A stretch of 64,000 nucleotides of DNA from JANNBN01 sp031430595 (GCA_031430595.1 JANPBU010000061.1:1-64000); one strand, 5' to 3'. Shown: positions 43,360 through 52,472, counted from the first letter of the stretch. Notes: a model not told the origin generated them from the letters alone. Made by a program: numbers and translations.

Positions 43360-44971
43360 CCGTTTTCGGCTTACCTTTCTCGCTGTTGTTGTTGTTGCTG
43401 CACTTTTGACATTGGTGCCGTCGGGAGAACACACACAACCCTTAGGGGTGATGGTTGACTGTGCCAACGACCGCAAACTCATCAGTCCACTTATTTATGG
43501 GATCGCGTTCAATCCGCTTACCGAGTTGTCACAAACCTCGCAGTTCACGATAGGCGCAACAACTCGAAGGTGGGGTGGCGACTGGTCAAGCCGATTCAAC
43601 TGGCAGCAGGGAAACGCCTGGAATCCTGGCTATAACTGGTATTGGCGCAATATGAGCGTTTTGCCTTCGGGTAACGCATGGCAGCGCTTCTTTGAAAACA
43701 ATGCAAAAGCCAACATGTCGAGCGCGCTTACGTTACCAACGATGGGTTGGGTGGCAAAAGACACGACCAGTTACTCATTCCCCGTTTCGTCCCGCGGAGC
43801 GCAACAAGCAGTAGCCCCAGACCTTCTCGATGCCGGTAACGGTGTGTCGCTCACGGGTAAGTTGCTTTTAGCCCCGAAACCACAAGTCACCAGCATCGAA
43901 ACCAGCCCGGACAGTTCCGCGAAATGGGTCACAGCAATAAGCGACGAAGGGTGGTCGAAGAAATCGAAACTTGAGTTGGTGTTTCTAGACAACGAGCCAG
44001 ATCTTTGGAATGCAACTCACCGCGATGTTCATCCGACGCCGTCAACATACGACGAAGTATTGCAACGTTCTATCGACTATGCGTCAGCTATCCGGGCTGC
44101 AAACTCAACGGTGAAAATTGCTGGTCCTTCGTCTTGGGGTTGGTGGGGGTACTTCTACTCTGCTGCAGATGCCGCCGCAGGTTTCGCAGCACAACCCGAC
44201 CGCCGCGCCCATGGCAATGTTCCCTTTCTTGAGTGGTACCTCAGCGAGATCGTCAAAGAGGAAACGCGGACCGGAACGAAGCTGCTTGATCTGCTTGATG
44301 TGCACTATTACCCAACCGCACCCGGTGTGTTTGGTAATAGCGATGCAGATAACCTGGACCTACAACAAGCGCGCATACGGTCAACCCGTTCGCTTTGGGA
44401 TTCGTCTTATACGGAAGAATCGTGGGTGAATGCCCGGGTGGTTCTCATCCCGAGAATGCATGCAATAATCGATCGGTTTCGACCTGGCACAGGGCTTTCG
44501 ATCGGTGAGTACAACTTTGGAGGTGAAAACGACATATCGGGTGCGTTGGCCCAGGCAGAAGCTCTGGGGCGGTTTGGCGGAGGTGGTGTTTCCGCAGCCT
44601 TTCTTTGGACGCATCCAGCCGAAAAAAGTGAGCAGTATTGGGGTTTTCGAACGTTTCGCAACTATGACGCTCAGGGGTCGAATTTCCTTGAATATTCCGT
44701 GCCGACAACCACGGTGCGCGATATGTCTGTGTTTGCTTCAACCGACGCAGCGACCAACGAACAGGTGGTGGTGTTGATCAACAAAGCAAATAAGTCGAGG
44801 TTTGCGGGTACGTTGAAACTCAAGCAATGCGGTGACGTCAAAAGCGTTCGAACCTGGAACTACGGCGGTGGACCGCTTGGGTTTGTTGAACAAGCACGGT
44901 CTGTTGTGAACAACGATCAAGTACCGTTAGATGTCAACCCCTGGAGTATTCAGGTGCTGAGGTTTACATGA
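43346..44971 (+). CDS. Glycoside hydrolase family 44-like secreted protein
   Basis: A 541-residue glycosidase. An N-terminal membrane or signal segment (LTFLAVVVVAALLTLV) is followed by the GH44 core: ATTRRWGGDWSSRFNWQ, then LDNEPDLWNATHRDVHP with the presumed acid/base Glu (about residue 214), the DVHYYP strand, and GLSIGEYNFGGEND with the presumed nucleophile Glu (about residue 390). The family cuts beta-1,4-glucans such as cellulose and xyloglucan. Inside a polysaccharide locus it more likely trims or releases the cell's own polymer. The start lies in the second copy of a 26-bp duplication. Confidence 0.83.
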   Translation: MTTWIRFRLTFLAVVVVAALLTLVPSGEHTQPLGVMVDCANDRKLISPLIYGIAFNPLTELSQTSQFTIGATTRRWGGDWSSRFNWQQGNAWNPGYNWYWRNMSVLPSGNAWQRFFENNAKANMSSALTLPTMGWVAKDTTSYSFPVSSRGAQQAVAPDLLDAGNGVSLTGKLLLAPKPQVTSIETSPDSSAKWVTAISDEGWSKKSKLELVFLDNEPDLWNATHRDVHPTPSTYDEVLQRSIDYASAIRAANSTVKIAGPSSWGWWGYFYSAADAAAGFAAQPDRRAHGNVPFLEWYLSEIVKEETRTGTKLLDLLDVHYYPTAPGVFGNSDADNLDLQQARIRSTRSLWDSSYTEESWVNARVVLIPRMHAIIDRFRPGTGLSIGEYNFGGENDISGALAQAEALGRFGGGGVSAAFLWTHPAEKSEQYWGFRTFRNYDAQGSNFLEYSVPTTTVRDMSVFASTDAATNEQVVVLINKANKSRFAGTLKLKQCGDVKSVRTWNYGGGPLGFVEQARSVVNNDQVPLDVNPWSIQVLRFT

Positions 44972-45023
44972 GCTCGACATTTCCCCAGGCACTATTTGCA
45001 ACGTTACGAAACGAAAGAAACCG

Positions 45024-45251
45024 ATGAACCTCGAAGAACTGATTGCTGCCGTCTTAGACGTTGAGCCAGAGCGCGTTACCGCCATTACAACTCGTGACGA
45101 AATCGAAACGTGGGACAGCCTTGCCCAACTCAGTCTCGTTTCTGCGCTGGAAGAAACGTACGACATTGTTTTTACGAGCGCCGAAATGCAAGAGCTGGTT
45201 TCCGTGCCGGTCATCCGAACTGTGCTTCGTGCTCGTTCGGTTGACTGTTAA
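45024..45251 (+). CDS. Acyl carrier protein
   Basis: A 75-residue carrier protein with the phosphopantetheine attachment Ser in WDSLAQLSLV (about residue 32) and the acidic helices of the family. It is not the fatty-acid ACP by context: the next gene encodes an FkbH-like protein that usually loads a dedicated carrier. No phosphopantetheinyl transferase is nearby, so a housekeeping one must serve it. 12 bp separate it from the FkbH-like gene. Confidence 0.85.
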   Translation: MNLEELIAAVLDVEPERVTAITTRDEIETWDSLAQLSLVSALEETYDIVFTSAEMQELVSVPVIRTVLRARSVDC

Positions 45252-45263
45252 AGTGCCTGACGT

Positions 45264-46982
45264 GTGCCGGTGACCGCAACCCCCCTCACAGCGCTTCAAC
45301 GCCGTTTACTTTGGAGGCGGGTTTCTGCTGGCTTGACGCAGACGAATGGCACAACCGTGGTGCTGTCCACGTTTACTGCGAACCCCCTCGAGGCGTTAGT
45401 TGGCGCAGCACTTCACACTGAAGGTCTTTCGACCAAAATGGTAACTGGGCCATATGACCAGATCATTTCGGAATGCCTTGTTCAAGGGTCTGAAACAGAT
45501 TTGCTTCAACCCAACACGGTAGTGGTCTGGCCCCGACTTGAAGATCTTTGGCGAGCGCAGCCATTGCCGTTGGTTGATCAACTGTCGGATTACTCCCAGA
45601 TGATTGTTGATGTGGCTGTTGCCGCAGCCGATGCCGCTGAACGTTGGAAAGCGACGCTTGTTTTCGTGTTGCCTGCTCAGCCTGAATTGCGTCCGCTTGG
45701 TGTGGGAGACGCCGGAAACCCCGTTGGCGTCATAGCGGCGTGGGAGTCAGCGCGCCTTGACGTGCGAACCGTTTTGGCAGGTCGTTCGGGGGTATTGGTT
45801 GCTGATGCTGAACAGAGCGTTCGTTGCCTCGGTGTTCGGGCGGCTACCGACCCGCGAACTTTGACCGCAGCCAGGGTGCCGTACACCGATGCTTTATTTT
45901 GTTTGGTGGCCGATGACATCGCTCGTCTGCTTCGATTGGCCAAGTTTGGGGCACGAAAAGTTGCGATCGTCGATGCCGACAATACGCTTTGGGGTGGCGT
46001 CGTTGGGGAGGACGGTGCCGACGGAATCGATCTACTCGATAACGGGCCAGGCGAAGCATTTCGCGCGTTTCAATCGTGGTTGCTTGAACTTCGACGGTCG
46101 GGAACGATTATTGGTGTGGCGAGCAAAAACAATGAAGCCGATCTTTGGGAAGCGTTCGGTCGCTCAGAAATGGTGCTCAACCAAGCGCACCTGGCCGCTT
46201 GGCGGGTGAATTGGAGCCCGAAGTCTCAGAACATTGCTGAGATGATTGATGAACTTAATCTTGGCTTGGCGAGCGCGGTTTTCATTGATGACAACCCCTT
46301 AGAGCTCAGCGAGGTAGGCGAATCGTTACCTGAGGTGGCGCTGCTACAGATGCCAATCGATGCCAGCTACTGGATGCGCGAAATTGCTGAGTCGGGGTTA
46401 CTCGATCGTTTGCCGCCAACCAACGAAGACTTGGGTCGAGCCGAAAGTTACTCGGCGGAAACCCAACGACGAACCGTACGCGAGCGTATGACCCCGGAAG
46501 AGTATTTACGGTCTCTCGAAATTGCTGTTTTGTGCTCAGACCCACTGAGTTCAGACATAGCTCGATTGTCACAGCTGGTCGCAAAGACAAATCAGTTCAC
46601 GCTTGGCGGTTACCGGCACAGCGAGAGCGAACTGAGAGGTTTACTTGCGGATAGCCAGGTCAGAATTCGGATGATTTCGGTCATCGACAAATTTGGAAAT
46701 TACGGTGTCGTCGGAGCCACGATCGTGCGAAGCACTTCAAGCGGTTCGTTGCTCGATACGTTTGTGCTGTCGTGTCGGGCGATGGGACGAGGTGTCGAAG
46801 AAGCGATGATGGCCGACGTTTGTGAACTCAGTGAAACAGCGGTTCGGGTCAACGTGTTGTTGACACCGAGAAATCTTCCGGGCCGAACATTTTTTGAATC
46901 GATTGGTGCGTTCGTCGGAGAAGAGGCTTTGTTATCGAGTGTGCGATGGCCGGTGCATGTGAAGCGTACGATATCCGAGTGA
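45264..46982 (+). CDS. FkbH-like HAD-family acyl-ACP loading protein
   Basis: A 572-residue protein of the HAD-IIIC/FkbH family. An N-terminal region of about 220 residues looks SGNH-hydrolase-like. The HAD phosphatase core carries VDADNTLWGGVVGEDG (about residue 236), GVASKNNEADLWEAF and VFIDDNPLELSEV. The C-terminal part (SQLVAKTNQFTLGGYR, FVLSCRAMGRGVEEAM) is the GNAT-like end of the family. Known members dephosphorylate 1,3-bisphosphoglycerate and load the glyceryl group on an ACP. Next to an ACP and an acyltransferase, it suggests a glyceryl or related acyl group goes onto the polysaccharide or its lipid. GTG start. Confidence 0.9.
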   Translation: MPVTATPLTALQRRLLWRRVSAGLTQTNGTTVVLSTFTANPLEALVGAALHTEGLSTKMVTGPYDQIISECLVQGSETDLLQPNTVVVWPRLEDLWRAQPLPLVDQLSDYSQMIVDVAVAAADAAERWKATLVFVLPAQPELRPLGVGDAGNPVGVIAAWESARLDVRTVLAGRSGVLVADAEQSVRCLGVRAATDPRTLTAARVPYTDALFCLVADDIARLLRLAKFGARKVAIVDADNTLWGGVVGEDGADGIDLLDNGPGEAFRAFQSWLLELRRSGTIIGVASKNNEADLWEAFGRSEMVLNQAHLAAWRVNWSPKSQNIAEMIDELNLGLASAVFIDDNPLELSEVGESLPEVALLQMPIDASYWMREIAESGLLDRLPPTNEDLGRAESYSAETQRRTVRERMTPEEYLRSLEIAVLCSDPLSSDIARLSQLVAKTNQFTLGGYRHSESELRGLLADSQVRIRMISVIDKFGNYGVVGATIVRSTSSGSLLDTFVLSCRAMGRGVEEAMMADVCELSETAVRVNVLLTPRNLPGRTFFESIGAFVGEEALLSSVRWPVHVKRTISE

Positions 46983-47551
46983 ATTCGCTTTCCCGAGTTG
47001 GCCATATATGGCGTGAAGGTCGGGCGGCATCGCATGTTCCTCTCACCGTCGTCAATCTTGTTCTGCGTTGTTTTCCGCCGTTTGTAAGTGGGTATGTTCG
47101 CGGGCGGTTATACCGACTAATTGGTATGGACATAGATCGAACTGCATTCATTATGGGCAACATCGAAGTTGTTGGGGGTACGCCTCGACATGTTCGAAAC
47201 ATTCGAATTGAACGCGGCGTCAAGGTCGGCACTCACGTCACCATCAATTGCGATGCGTCGGTGTTGATCGCCGAAAACGTGACCGTCGGACCGTACGCAC
47301 GCATCTACACCACGTCGCACGACCTTGGCCCCGGTTCACAGCGTTGCCTCGCCGAGGTGGTGACAAAACCGGTCGTCATCGAAAAGGGATCTTGGCTAGC
47401 TGTTGGCTCGACGGTTTTGCCGGGTGTCACTATTGGCCATGGTTCAGTCGTTGGTGCAGGCGCTGTGGTTGATAAAGACGTTCCGCCAGACAGTTATGTC
47501 GTTGGGGTGCCCGGAACGATTGTTCGCAAGCTGCCGCTTGGCCACCGGTAG
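46979..47551 (+). CDS. Left-handed beta-helix acyltransferase (WcaF/LacA-like)
   Basis: Hexapeptide-repeat acyltransferase of about 190 residues. After an amphipathic N-terminal region come repeats RGVKVGTHVTINCDASVLIA and ENVTVGPYARIY, the catalytic His in TTSHDLGPG, then GSWLAVGSTVLPGVTIGHGS and VVGVPGTIVRKLP. The family transfers acetyl or other acyl groups to sugar hydroxyls. As the last gene of an ACP-FkbH-acyltransferase set it is the natural enzyme to take the acyl group from the carrier, which is inference. GTG 46979 overlaps the FkbH stop as GTGA. Confidence 0.88.
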   Translation: MNSLSRVGHIWREGRAASHVPLTVVNLVLRCFPPFVSGYVRGRLYRLIGMDIDRTAFIMGNIEVVGGTPRHVRNIRIERGVKVGTHVTINCDASVLIAENVTVGPYARIYTTSHDLGPGSQRCLAEVVTKPVVIEKGSWLAVGSTVLPGVTIGHGSVVGAGAVVDKDVPPDSYVVGVPGTIVRKLPLGHR

Positions 47552-47570
47552 TTCCCGGGATATGGACTAG

Positions 47571-49196
47571 GTGGTCAGTTCAGTGACCCCTTCGCTGCCA
47601 GCCCGGCCGTTACGCCTGCCGTCTCATTTGCCTACCCATTCTTCAGCCGCAGAAGTCGGTGATCGCCGCCGATCAGCGCTGCTTGTCGGTGGCTTGGCTG
47701 CGCTTTGTGCCGCACTTGTGGTTGGCAATGGTCTCGAATCAGGAGGCCTTCGAGGTGTTGAAGCATCGTCTGTTTACCTGTCTTGGCGTCCTTGGTCGGC
47801 GCTCTTTCAGTTCAGCCGGGGGTCAGGTCTCAACGGATTTCTGTATCCGATTGGATTGAAGATCTGGATGATTGGGGGTAGCTCGGCGCACTGGCTTCGA
47901 GTTTCTTCAGCGCTTTGTGTTGTCGTTGCCGTCGGCGTCGTGGCCTGGTTAGCGACCCGGTTGGTCAACCGAACAGCCGGATGTGTTTCTGCCGCAGTTC
48001 TGGTCTTTAGTGGAACCGTCCTAGAACTTGGGCAATATGTGCGTTTCTATGCCCCGGTGATGGCTCTTGCTGCTTGCTCTCTAGCTGCGTGGTCAACTGA
48101 ACTTGGGCGACCACGACGTTGGTCACTCGGTATTTGGACTCTGTGCTCGCTGCTTCTTGTGAGTTGTTCGGTGTTGGCCATTGCCGTCGTTTTCGGCCAA
48201 CTGCTCTCGGTCTTTACGCTCAACGCTTCGTCGCGCAAGTGGCGGAGACGGATCCTTGGTGCCACACCTTCGTTGATCGTTTCTATTATCGTAATCGTAC
48301 TTAGTGTCGATGGTAGTGAAATTGTGGAAATGGGTCAGGTCGTTAGCCTCGGTACTGTTGCCGATCTCTTGTATTTAGTGTCTGGCTCTGGTGGTTGGCC
48401 GGGGTTGTTGGCGTATGTGGTTGTTGGGTCGGTGGCATTCGGAGCGGTACTGAACGTTGTGCGCCCAACATGGTCAGACGATCGGTCTGATTCCGCTTTT
48501 GCTGCCAATGTCTTTCGCCCGATGATCACGGCACCTTGGTTGATTGTCGTATCCGGTGTCATCGTTATGTTGGGCGCTTCGTTTGTATTCCCAAGATTTG
48601 TGGCCCGGTACCCAGCATTTTTGCTTCCGGCGGCCGCACTTGCGTTGGGCTGTGGCATTGGGCTTGAGGCGCAACGACAACGACCGAAGCTGCGATTGCC
48701 TCGACGATTGATTGCTGGTGTAGCGGTGCCTCGTGCGATGAGCCCTCTTCGATCAAACCGTCAGGTGGGTGGGGTTTTGTTGTTGGGGCTGACGCTTTTT
48801 TTTGGGGCCGTCGGTGGCAGCCGAGGATGGCGTGACTGGCGGTCAAGTCAACGTGTTGATTGGGAACCGGTGGTCAGCGTGTTGTCTGTTGATGCACGAC
48901 CCAACGACGAGGTGTTGTTCGGAAACGATTCCGTGCGGCTCTCGTATGACTTTTACCTGCGGCAGAATCCGGAGTTAATACTTCCACCTTCCGTGTTTGG
49001 CGATCGTGAATCGCAACGTTTTGATGCTGATGAGGTTCGTGTTGCGTTGAAGGCCCAAGGGCGGTTGTGGCTTGTTGTTGAGGCGCCTCTCTCGCAGTCT
49101 CCGGGTAGTCAACTGGCAGTCATTCTTGATCGATTTGATGCGACGCTCATTCGTTCTTTCGGTACAACTGCTGTGTTGTACCGGATCGATTCGTGA
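47571..49196 (+). CDS. GT-C type membrane glycosyltransferase-like protein
   Basis: A multi-pass membrane protein of 541 residues with about ten hydrophobic segments and a soluble C-terminal domain of about 130 residues. An acidic residue in the first outside loop (LRGVEASSVYLSWRPWSAL) and the overall plan resemble ArnT/PMT-type enzymes that use polyprenyl-phosphate sugars. No Wzy signature is evident, but in the absence of any other candidate it could also be the polymerase. The tail after the last segment (SVLSVDARPNDEVLFG) is soluble and probably extracytoplasmic. GTG start 20 bp after the acyltransferase gene. Confidence 0.72.
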   Translation: MVSSVTPSLPARPLRLPSHLPTHSSAAEVGDRRRSALLVGGLAALCAALVVGNGLESGGLRGVEASSVYLSWRPWSALFQFSRGSGLNGFLYPIGLKIWMIGGSSAHWLRVSSALCVVVAVGVVAWLATRLVNRTAGCVSAAVLVFSGTVLELGQYVRFYAPVMALAACSLAAWSTELGRPRRWSLGIWTLCSLLLVSCSVLAIAVVFGQLLSVFTLNASSRKWRRRILGATPSLIVSIIVIVLSVDGSEIVEMGQVVSLGTVADLLYLVSGSGGWPGLLAYVVVGSVAFGAVLNVVRPTWSDDRSDSAFAANVFRPMITAPWLIVVSGVIVMLGASFVFPRFVARYPAFLLPAAALALGCGIGLEAQRQRPKLRLPRRLIAGVAVPRAMSPLRSNRQVGGVLLLGLTLFFGAVGGSRGWRDWRSSQRVDWEPVVSVLSVDARPNDEVLFGNDSVRLSYDFYLRQNPELILPPSVFGDRESQRFDADEVRVALKAQGRLWLVVEAPLSQSPGSQLAVILDRFDATLIRSFGTTAVLYRIDS

Positions 49197-49227
49197 GTCG
49201 CTGTGAGCAAAAACTCATGAATGAATA

Positions 49228-49242
49228 ACCACTCAAAGTGGT
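49228..49242. promoter_or_regulatory. Inverted repeat ACCACT-CAA-AGTGGT
   Basis: A perfect 6-bp dyad with a 3-base centre lies in the 105-bp gap after the GT-C gene, 60 bp before the next start. There is no T-tract. A weak -10-like TATGGT follows (49245-49250). It may be an operator or the end of the polysaccharide transcript. Confidence 0.3.
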
Positions 49243-49301
49243 GATATGGTAGGTGAATACTCTCGTGTTGCTTGGACTGGCGTAACGGGAAGGAGGTTGT
49301 T

Positions 49302-49721
49302 GTGCGACAACGAAAACGACGCATTGTCGGCCCGTTCAGGGTTCGCTTGAAGCACGTCGGGCATGCGGCGGCACCCACCCCGTCGGAAAACGAACTGGCG
49401 ATCGAGTCGCCTGCATCGACGCTGGACAACGTCGCAGCCTCGTCTGTTTTCCCGCAGTTGGCCTTGGCGTCTGTTGGGCTGCTCGGTCGATGTGAACGCA
49501 GCGACGAGGTCTTTACTTTGCCCGACGGGGTTCGAAGTGTTGCGTGGGATTACACCAGTCGTCGACTTCCTCGTGCTCACCTGAGTGCGGTCCTCATCGA
49601 AGATCGCCTTCTCATTTTGCCGATTCATGAATCCTTTCTTGATTCGTCGTACCGGCAGGTGAAAGTTGATCCGACTGTCTGGAGCTTTCTTGGGATTGAT
49701 CAGGGGCGATTTGACAGCTGA
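49302..49721 (+). CDS. Uncharacterised small protein
   Basis: A soluble protein of 139 residues that I do not recognise. The N-terminal 25 residues are basic (RQRKRRIVGPFRVRLKH), the rest is mixed. GTG 49302 is preferred to an earlier TTG/ATG because a very strong ribosome site (GGAAGGAGG, 49288-49296) stands 5 bases before it, the best in the window, which suggests high expression. No membrane segment or known motif. Likely its own transcript, between the polysaccharide locus and the LysR gene. Confidence 0.72.
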   Translation: MRQRKRRIVGPFRVRLKHVGHAAAPTPSENELAIESPASTLDNVAASSVFPQLALASVGLLGRCERSDEVFTLPDGVRSVAWDYTSRRLPRAHLSAVLIEDRLLILPIHESFLDSSYRQVKVDPTVWSFLGIDQGRFDS

Positions 49722-49796
49722 AGTGCGCAGAGGTGTCGAGGGTCACAAGCGATACCGCTCGCTATCGTTGGCTGTGAGGTGCCATCATTGACAGCG

Positions 49797-50840
49797 ATGG
49801 ATCTACGTCAGCTCGCCGCCCTTACCGCCGTCGCCGAATGCGGAACGTTTTCTGCTGCAGCCGATCGTCTCGATACCGTTCAATCGAACGTATCGGCTCA
49901 TATTGCACGCCTGGAGAAGCAACTTGGCGCAACCCTTGTTGACCGGTCAGCAGGACGCCTCACCGAAGAGGGCGAGATCGTTGTCGCCCGCGCCCGTCGA
50001 ATTCAGACCGAACTCGACGGTCTCGTCGCCGATGTGATGGCCCTTCGACATGATGTCGTAGGCGATGTCAAGGTTGGTGTGATTGGTACGGTTGCTCGCT
50101 GGCTGGTACCGCCGCTTCATGCCGCCATGACAGAAACTCATCCACATGTGCGCATGATTGTGGTCGATGCGTCAACGACGTCGTTGGCCCCTCAACTTGT
50201 TGGCGGCTCGTTGTCATTGGCGGTAGTGAACCTGCCACTTGACGACCCAGACACGACAGTTCGAGGATTGTTCGAAGAAGACATGGTGGCAGTAGTTCCT
50301 CAGGGCCACAAATTGTTTGCCCACGAGTTTCTTGAAATGAAGCATCTGCACAACGTGCCGTTACTGTTGCCGCCGTCGGGTACGTCGTATCGCCATGAAC
50401 TCGATGAGGCTGCCGATATTTATGACGTGTCGCTCGTGGCTCAGGCCGAGATTGACGGGGTCCGTTTAATCACCTCAATGGCCTTCGACGGTGTTGGCGT
50501 GGCAATCGTTCCGGCGACTGCGGTTCCCGGACATTTGTCCGGCCCGTGGCGTGCGGTTCCGGTGCGCGGGATTGCCCCTCGACAGGTCGGTATTGTTCAG
50601 CGTCGACGTGGAATGCTGTCTGCACCTGCCCGAGCGCTACTGGCGGTCTTGCTTCGTGTGGTGACGGAGCAGGTGAGTATTCAGAACGGTGTTCGTTTGC
50701 TGGCACCACCAGAGGCGCCGCCAGCCACCGATGCTACGGGTGCTGATATCACCGGTACAGACGTTCTTCGAGCCGATGGCGACAGCAGTTGGATTCCACC
50801 GAAAAGCACAGTTGGAAAAACCATTATCAACAATCAGTAG
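49797..50840 (+). CDS. LysR-family transcriptional regulator
   Basis: Regulator with an N-terminal winged helix (LRQLAALTAVAECGTFSAAA, VQSNVSAHIARLEKQLGATL) and a periplasmic-binding-type effector domain from about residue 85. A tail of about 50 residues after the effector domain is longer than usual. Targets are unknown; the divergent or neighbouring genes it might control are not obvious since it faces the alkyltransferase-like gene end to end. ATG 49797 gives the usual LysR start; GTG 49779 is six codons upstream. The 3' end overlaps the minus-strand gene by 14 bases. Confidence 0.9.
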   Translation: MDLRQLAALTAVAECGTFSAAADRLDTVQSNVSAHIARLEKQLGATLVDRSAGRLTEEGEIVVARARRIQTELDGLVADVMALRHDVVGDVKVGVIGTVARWLVPPLHAAMTETHPHVRMIVVDASTTSLAPQLVGGSLSLAVVNLPLDDPDTTVRGLFEEDMVAVVPQGHKLFAHEFLEMKHLHNVPLLLPPSGTSYRHELDEAADIYDVSLVAQAEIDGVRLITSMAFDGVGVAIVPATAVPGHLSGPWRAVPVRGIAPRQVGIVQRRRGMLSAPARALLAVLLRVVTEQVSIQNGVRLLAPPEAPPATDATGADITGTDVLRADGDSSWIPPKSTVGKTIINNQ

Positions 50841-51222
50841 GTTCGCTTATTAGCTCGCTTGGGGGGTTCCATCGTGCGATGGCTAGGTTGATTCGATCCG
50901 ATAGACCACCATTTCGTGAAGGGGTGAACGCGGTTTCTTCACCCCGTAGCAAGGCAAGTTGTCGCAGGGCTACCTCCGGGGCGCAACGGCCGTCGCTTTT
51001 CAATACACGGTGCCATGGTGTGTCAGGGTCTGACTTGGTCGACATGACGCGGGCCACCATTCTTGGTGTTCCTTCACCGAGAAACTCCGCGATATCGCCG
51101 TAGGCCATGACTGAACCCGACGGTATTGCATCGACAGTCGCAAGAACTCGGCGATCGAACATGGTGAGACCCTGGCGGGTACTTGTTGCTGGATCTGAAA
51201 AACGAGATGCTGGCAGCTTCAT
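50827..51222 (-). CDS. Alkyltransferase-like protein (ATL, MGMT family)
   Basis: Small DNA-repair protein related to O6-methylguanine methyltransferase. The DNA-binding domain (IPSGSVMAYGDIAEFLG, GTPRMVARVMS) is present, but the active-site PCHR is PWHR (in TPWHRVLKSDG), so it cannot take the methyl group. ATL proteins bind O6-alkylguanine and pass it to nucleotide excision repair. An internal ATG (MFDRRVLATVDAI, residue 21, base 51162) would give 111 residues, closer to the family's usual length. Confidence 0.85.
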   Translation of the reverse strand: MKLPASRFSDPATSTRQGLTMFDRRVLATVDAIPSGSVMAYGDIAEFLGEGTPRMVARVMSTKSDPDTPWHRVLKSDGRCAPEVALRQLALLRGEETAFTPSRNGGLSDRINLAIARWNPPSELISEPTDC

Positions 51223-51306
51223 CGAATCTATTCTTGCTCCTTCTTACATTCGCACCCAACGATTCGAAACTTCGTTTTTTCGCTATCGACCGCTAGGTTT
51301 CGCATC

Positions 51307-52077
51307 ATGGAAATTCGTCTCGAAGGAAAAGTTGCGCTTGTGACCGGTGGATCTAAGGGAATTGGAAAGGCGGTTGCGGCTGCCTTTTCTGCTGCCGGGG
51401 CGCAAGTGCTTATTTCGAGTCGCAAAGCAGAGGCGCTGGCTAGTGCCGCCGATGAACTTAACGCCTCGAACGCCTCGAACGGTGGTCGGGTCGTTTGGTT
51501 TGCGGCCAATGCAGGTGACCCAGTTCAGTCGACAGCATGCGTTGCGTCATGTATCGAAACCTTTGGGCGGGTTGACATTTTGGTGAATAACGCCGCTACG
51601 AATCCGTACATGGGACCCATGCTCGATATCGATGCTGCTCGCGCTGCTAAGACGGTAGAAGTGAACCAGTACGGGTACATCACCTGGGCTCGTTTGGTGC
51701 GCGATGCATGGATGAAAGAACACGGTGGGGTGATACTCAACGTTGCATCGATCGGAGGGTTGTCTGTTGACGGTGGTATCGGCTATTACAACGTGACGAA
51801 AGCGGCTGTGCTTCATATGACGAGGAATATGGCTGCCGAGGTTGCGCCCAATATTCGAGTTAACTCTATTTCGCCAGGGCTGGTAAAAACCGATATGGCA
51901 AAGGCCCTTTGGGAGGCTAACGAGGCGGCAATGGCAAAACGGATGCCGTTGCATCGTCTTGGAGAACCCGAAGATATCGCAAATGCTGCACTGTTCTTGT
52001 GTAGTGATGCCGCCAGTTGGATCACCGGGGTCAACCTCGTCGTCGATGGCGGTGCGTTACTCAACGCCGGCGGCTAA
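51307..52077 (+). CDS. Short-chain dehydrogenase/reductase
   Basis: NAD(P)-dependent oxidoreductase of 256 residues. The cofactor loop is VTGGSKGIGKAVAA (TGxxxGIG), followed by NNAA in DILVNNAATNPYM, the catalytic Ser in NVASIGGLS, and the catalytic YxxxK in GYYNVTKAAV. The end (ITGVNLVVDGGALLNAGG) is the classical SDR pattern. The substrate is not predictable. It converges with the MauE-type gene and overlaps it by 4 bases. Confidence 0.92.
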   Translation: MEIRLEGKVALVTGGSKGIGKAVAAAFSAAGAQVLISSRKAEALASAADELNASNASNGGRVVWFAANAGDPVQSTACVASCIETFGRVDILVNNAATNPYMGPMLDIDAARAAKTVEVNQYGYITWARLVRDAWMKEHGGVILNVASIGGLSVDGGIGYYNVTKAAVLHMTRNMAAEVAPNIRVNSISPGLVKTDMAKALWEANEAAMAKRMPLHRLGEPEDIANAALFLCSDAASWITGVNLVVDGGALLNAGG

Positions 52078-52472
52078 GAGGGGAGTGCTGCAATGACGGC
52101 CAACGCAATTAACGCAACGTTTCGAGCGATGGTCTGGGCGCTTACTGGTTGAGCTTTCCCCAGCTGCCCGAAGCAATGACACAGTGGCGGGTGCTCGCGT
52201 CGGACCGCCCGAATCAGCAGCACCGTGAATGCGCCGAGCAGTCCGATTGCAAACATGGCGGCAAACTTTGCAGTGGTCGGAACCAGTAGCCCGATGGCCA
52301 GAACTGCTTCGGCAACCGGAAGAATTGGACTGACCCAATTCCATCGTTGGCTGGCCAGTTCGATGACGCCCAGACGAGTACCGGGTTGGTCGGTAGCCTT
52401 TGCGTAAGCAGCAAGCAGGAATACAACGGCTAGTGCAAGTCGAGCCAGACCTATTGCCACTGTCGAAACCAC
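52074..52472 (-). CDS. MauE/DoxX-family membrane protein
   Basis: Four-helix membrane protein of the MauE type (LARLALAVVFLLAAYAKATD, PVAEAVLAIGLLVPTTAKF). The CxCFG motif (LCHCFGQLGK) near the C-terminus is the thioredoxin-like cysteine pair seen in this family, and SAQTIARN follows as usual. MauE was named from methylamine dehydrogenase assembly; many relatives handle disulfides. The start is uncertain: GTG 52472 or TTG 52493 avoid running into menA, although the frame is open back to 52667. Confidence 0.75.
   Translation of the reverse strand: MVSTVAIGLARLALAVVFLLAAYAKATDQPGTRLGVIELASQRWNWVSPILPVAEAVLAIGLLVPTTAKFAAMFAIGLLGAFTVLLIRAVRREHPPLCHCFGQLGKAQPVSAQTIARNVALIALAVIAALPS

Noticed and set aside
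49302..49721. Kinship between the unknown proteins at 33638 and 49302
   Set aside because: A short similar run (GLLG..C) was noticed, but it does not extend, so no family is claimed.
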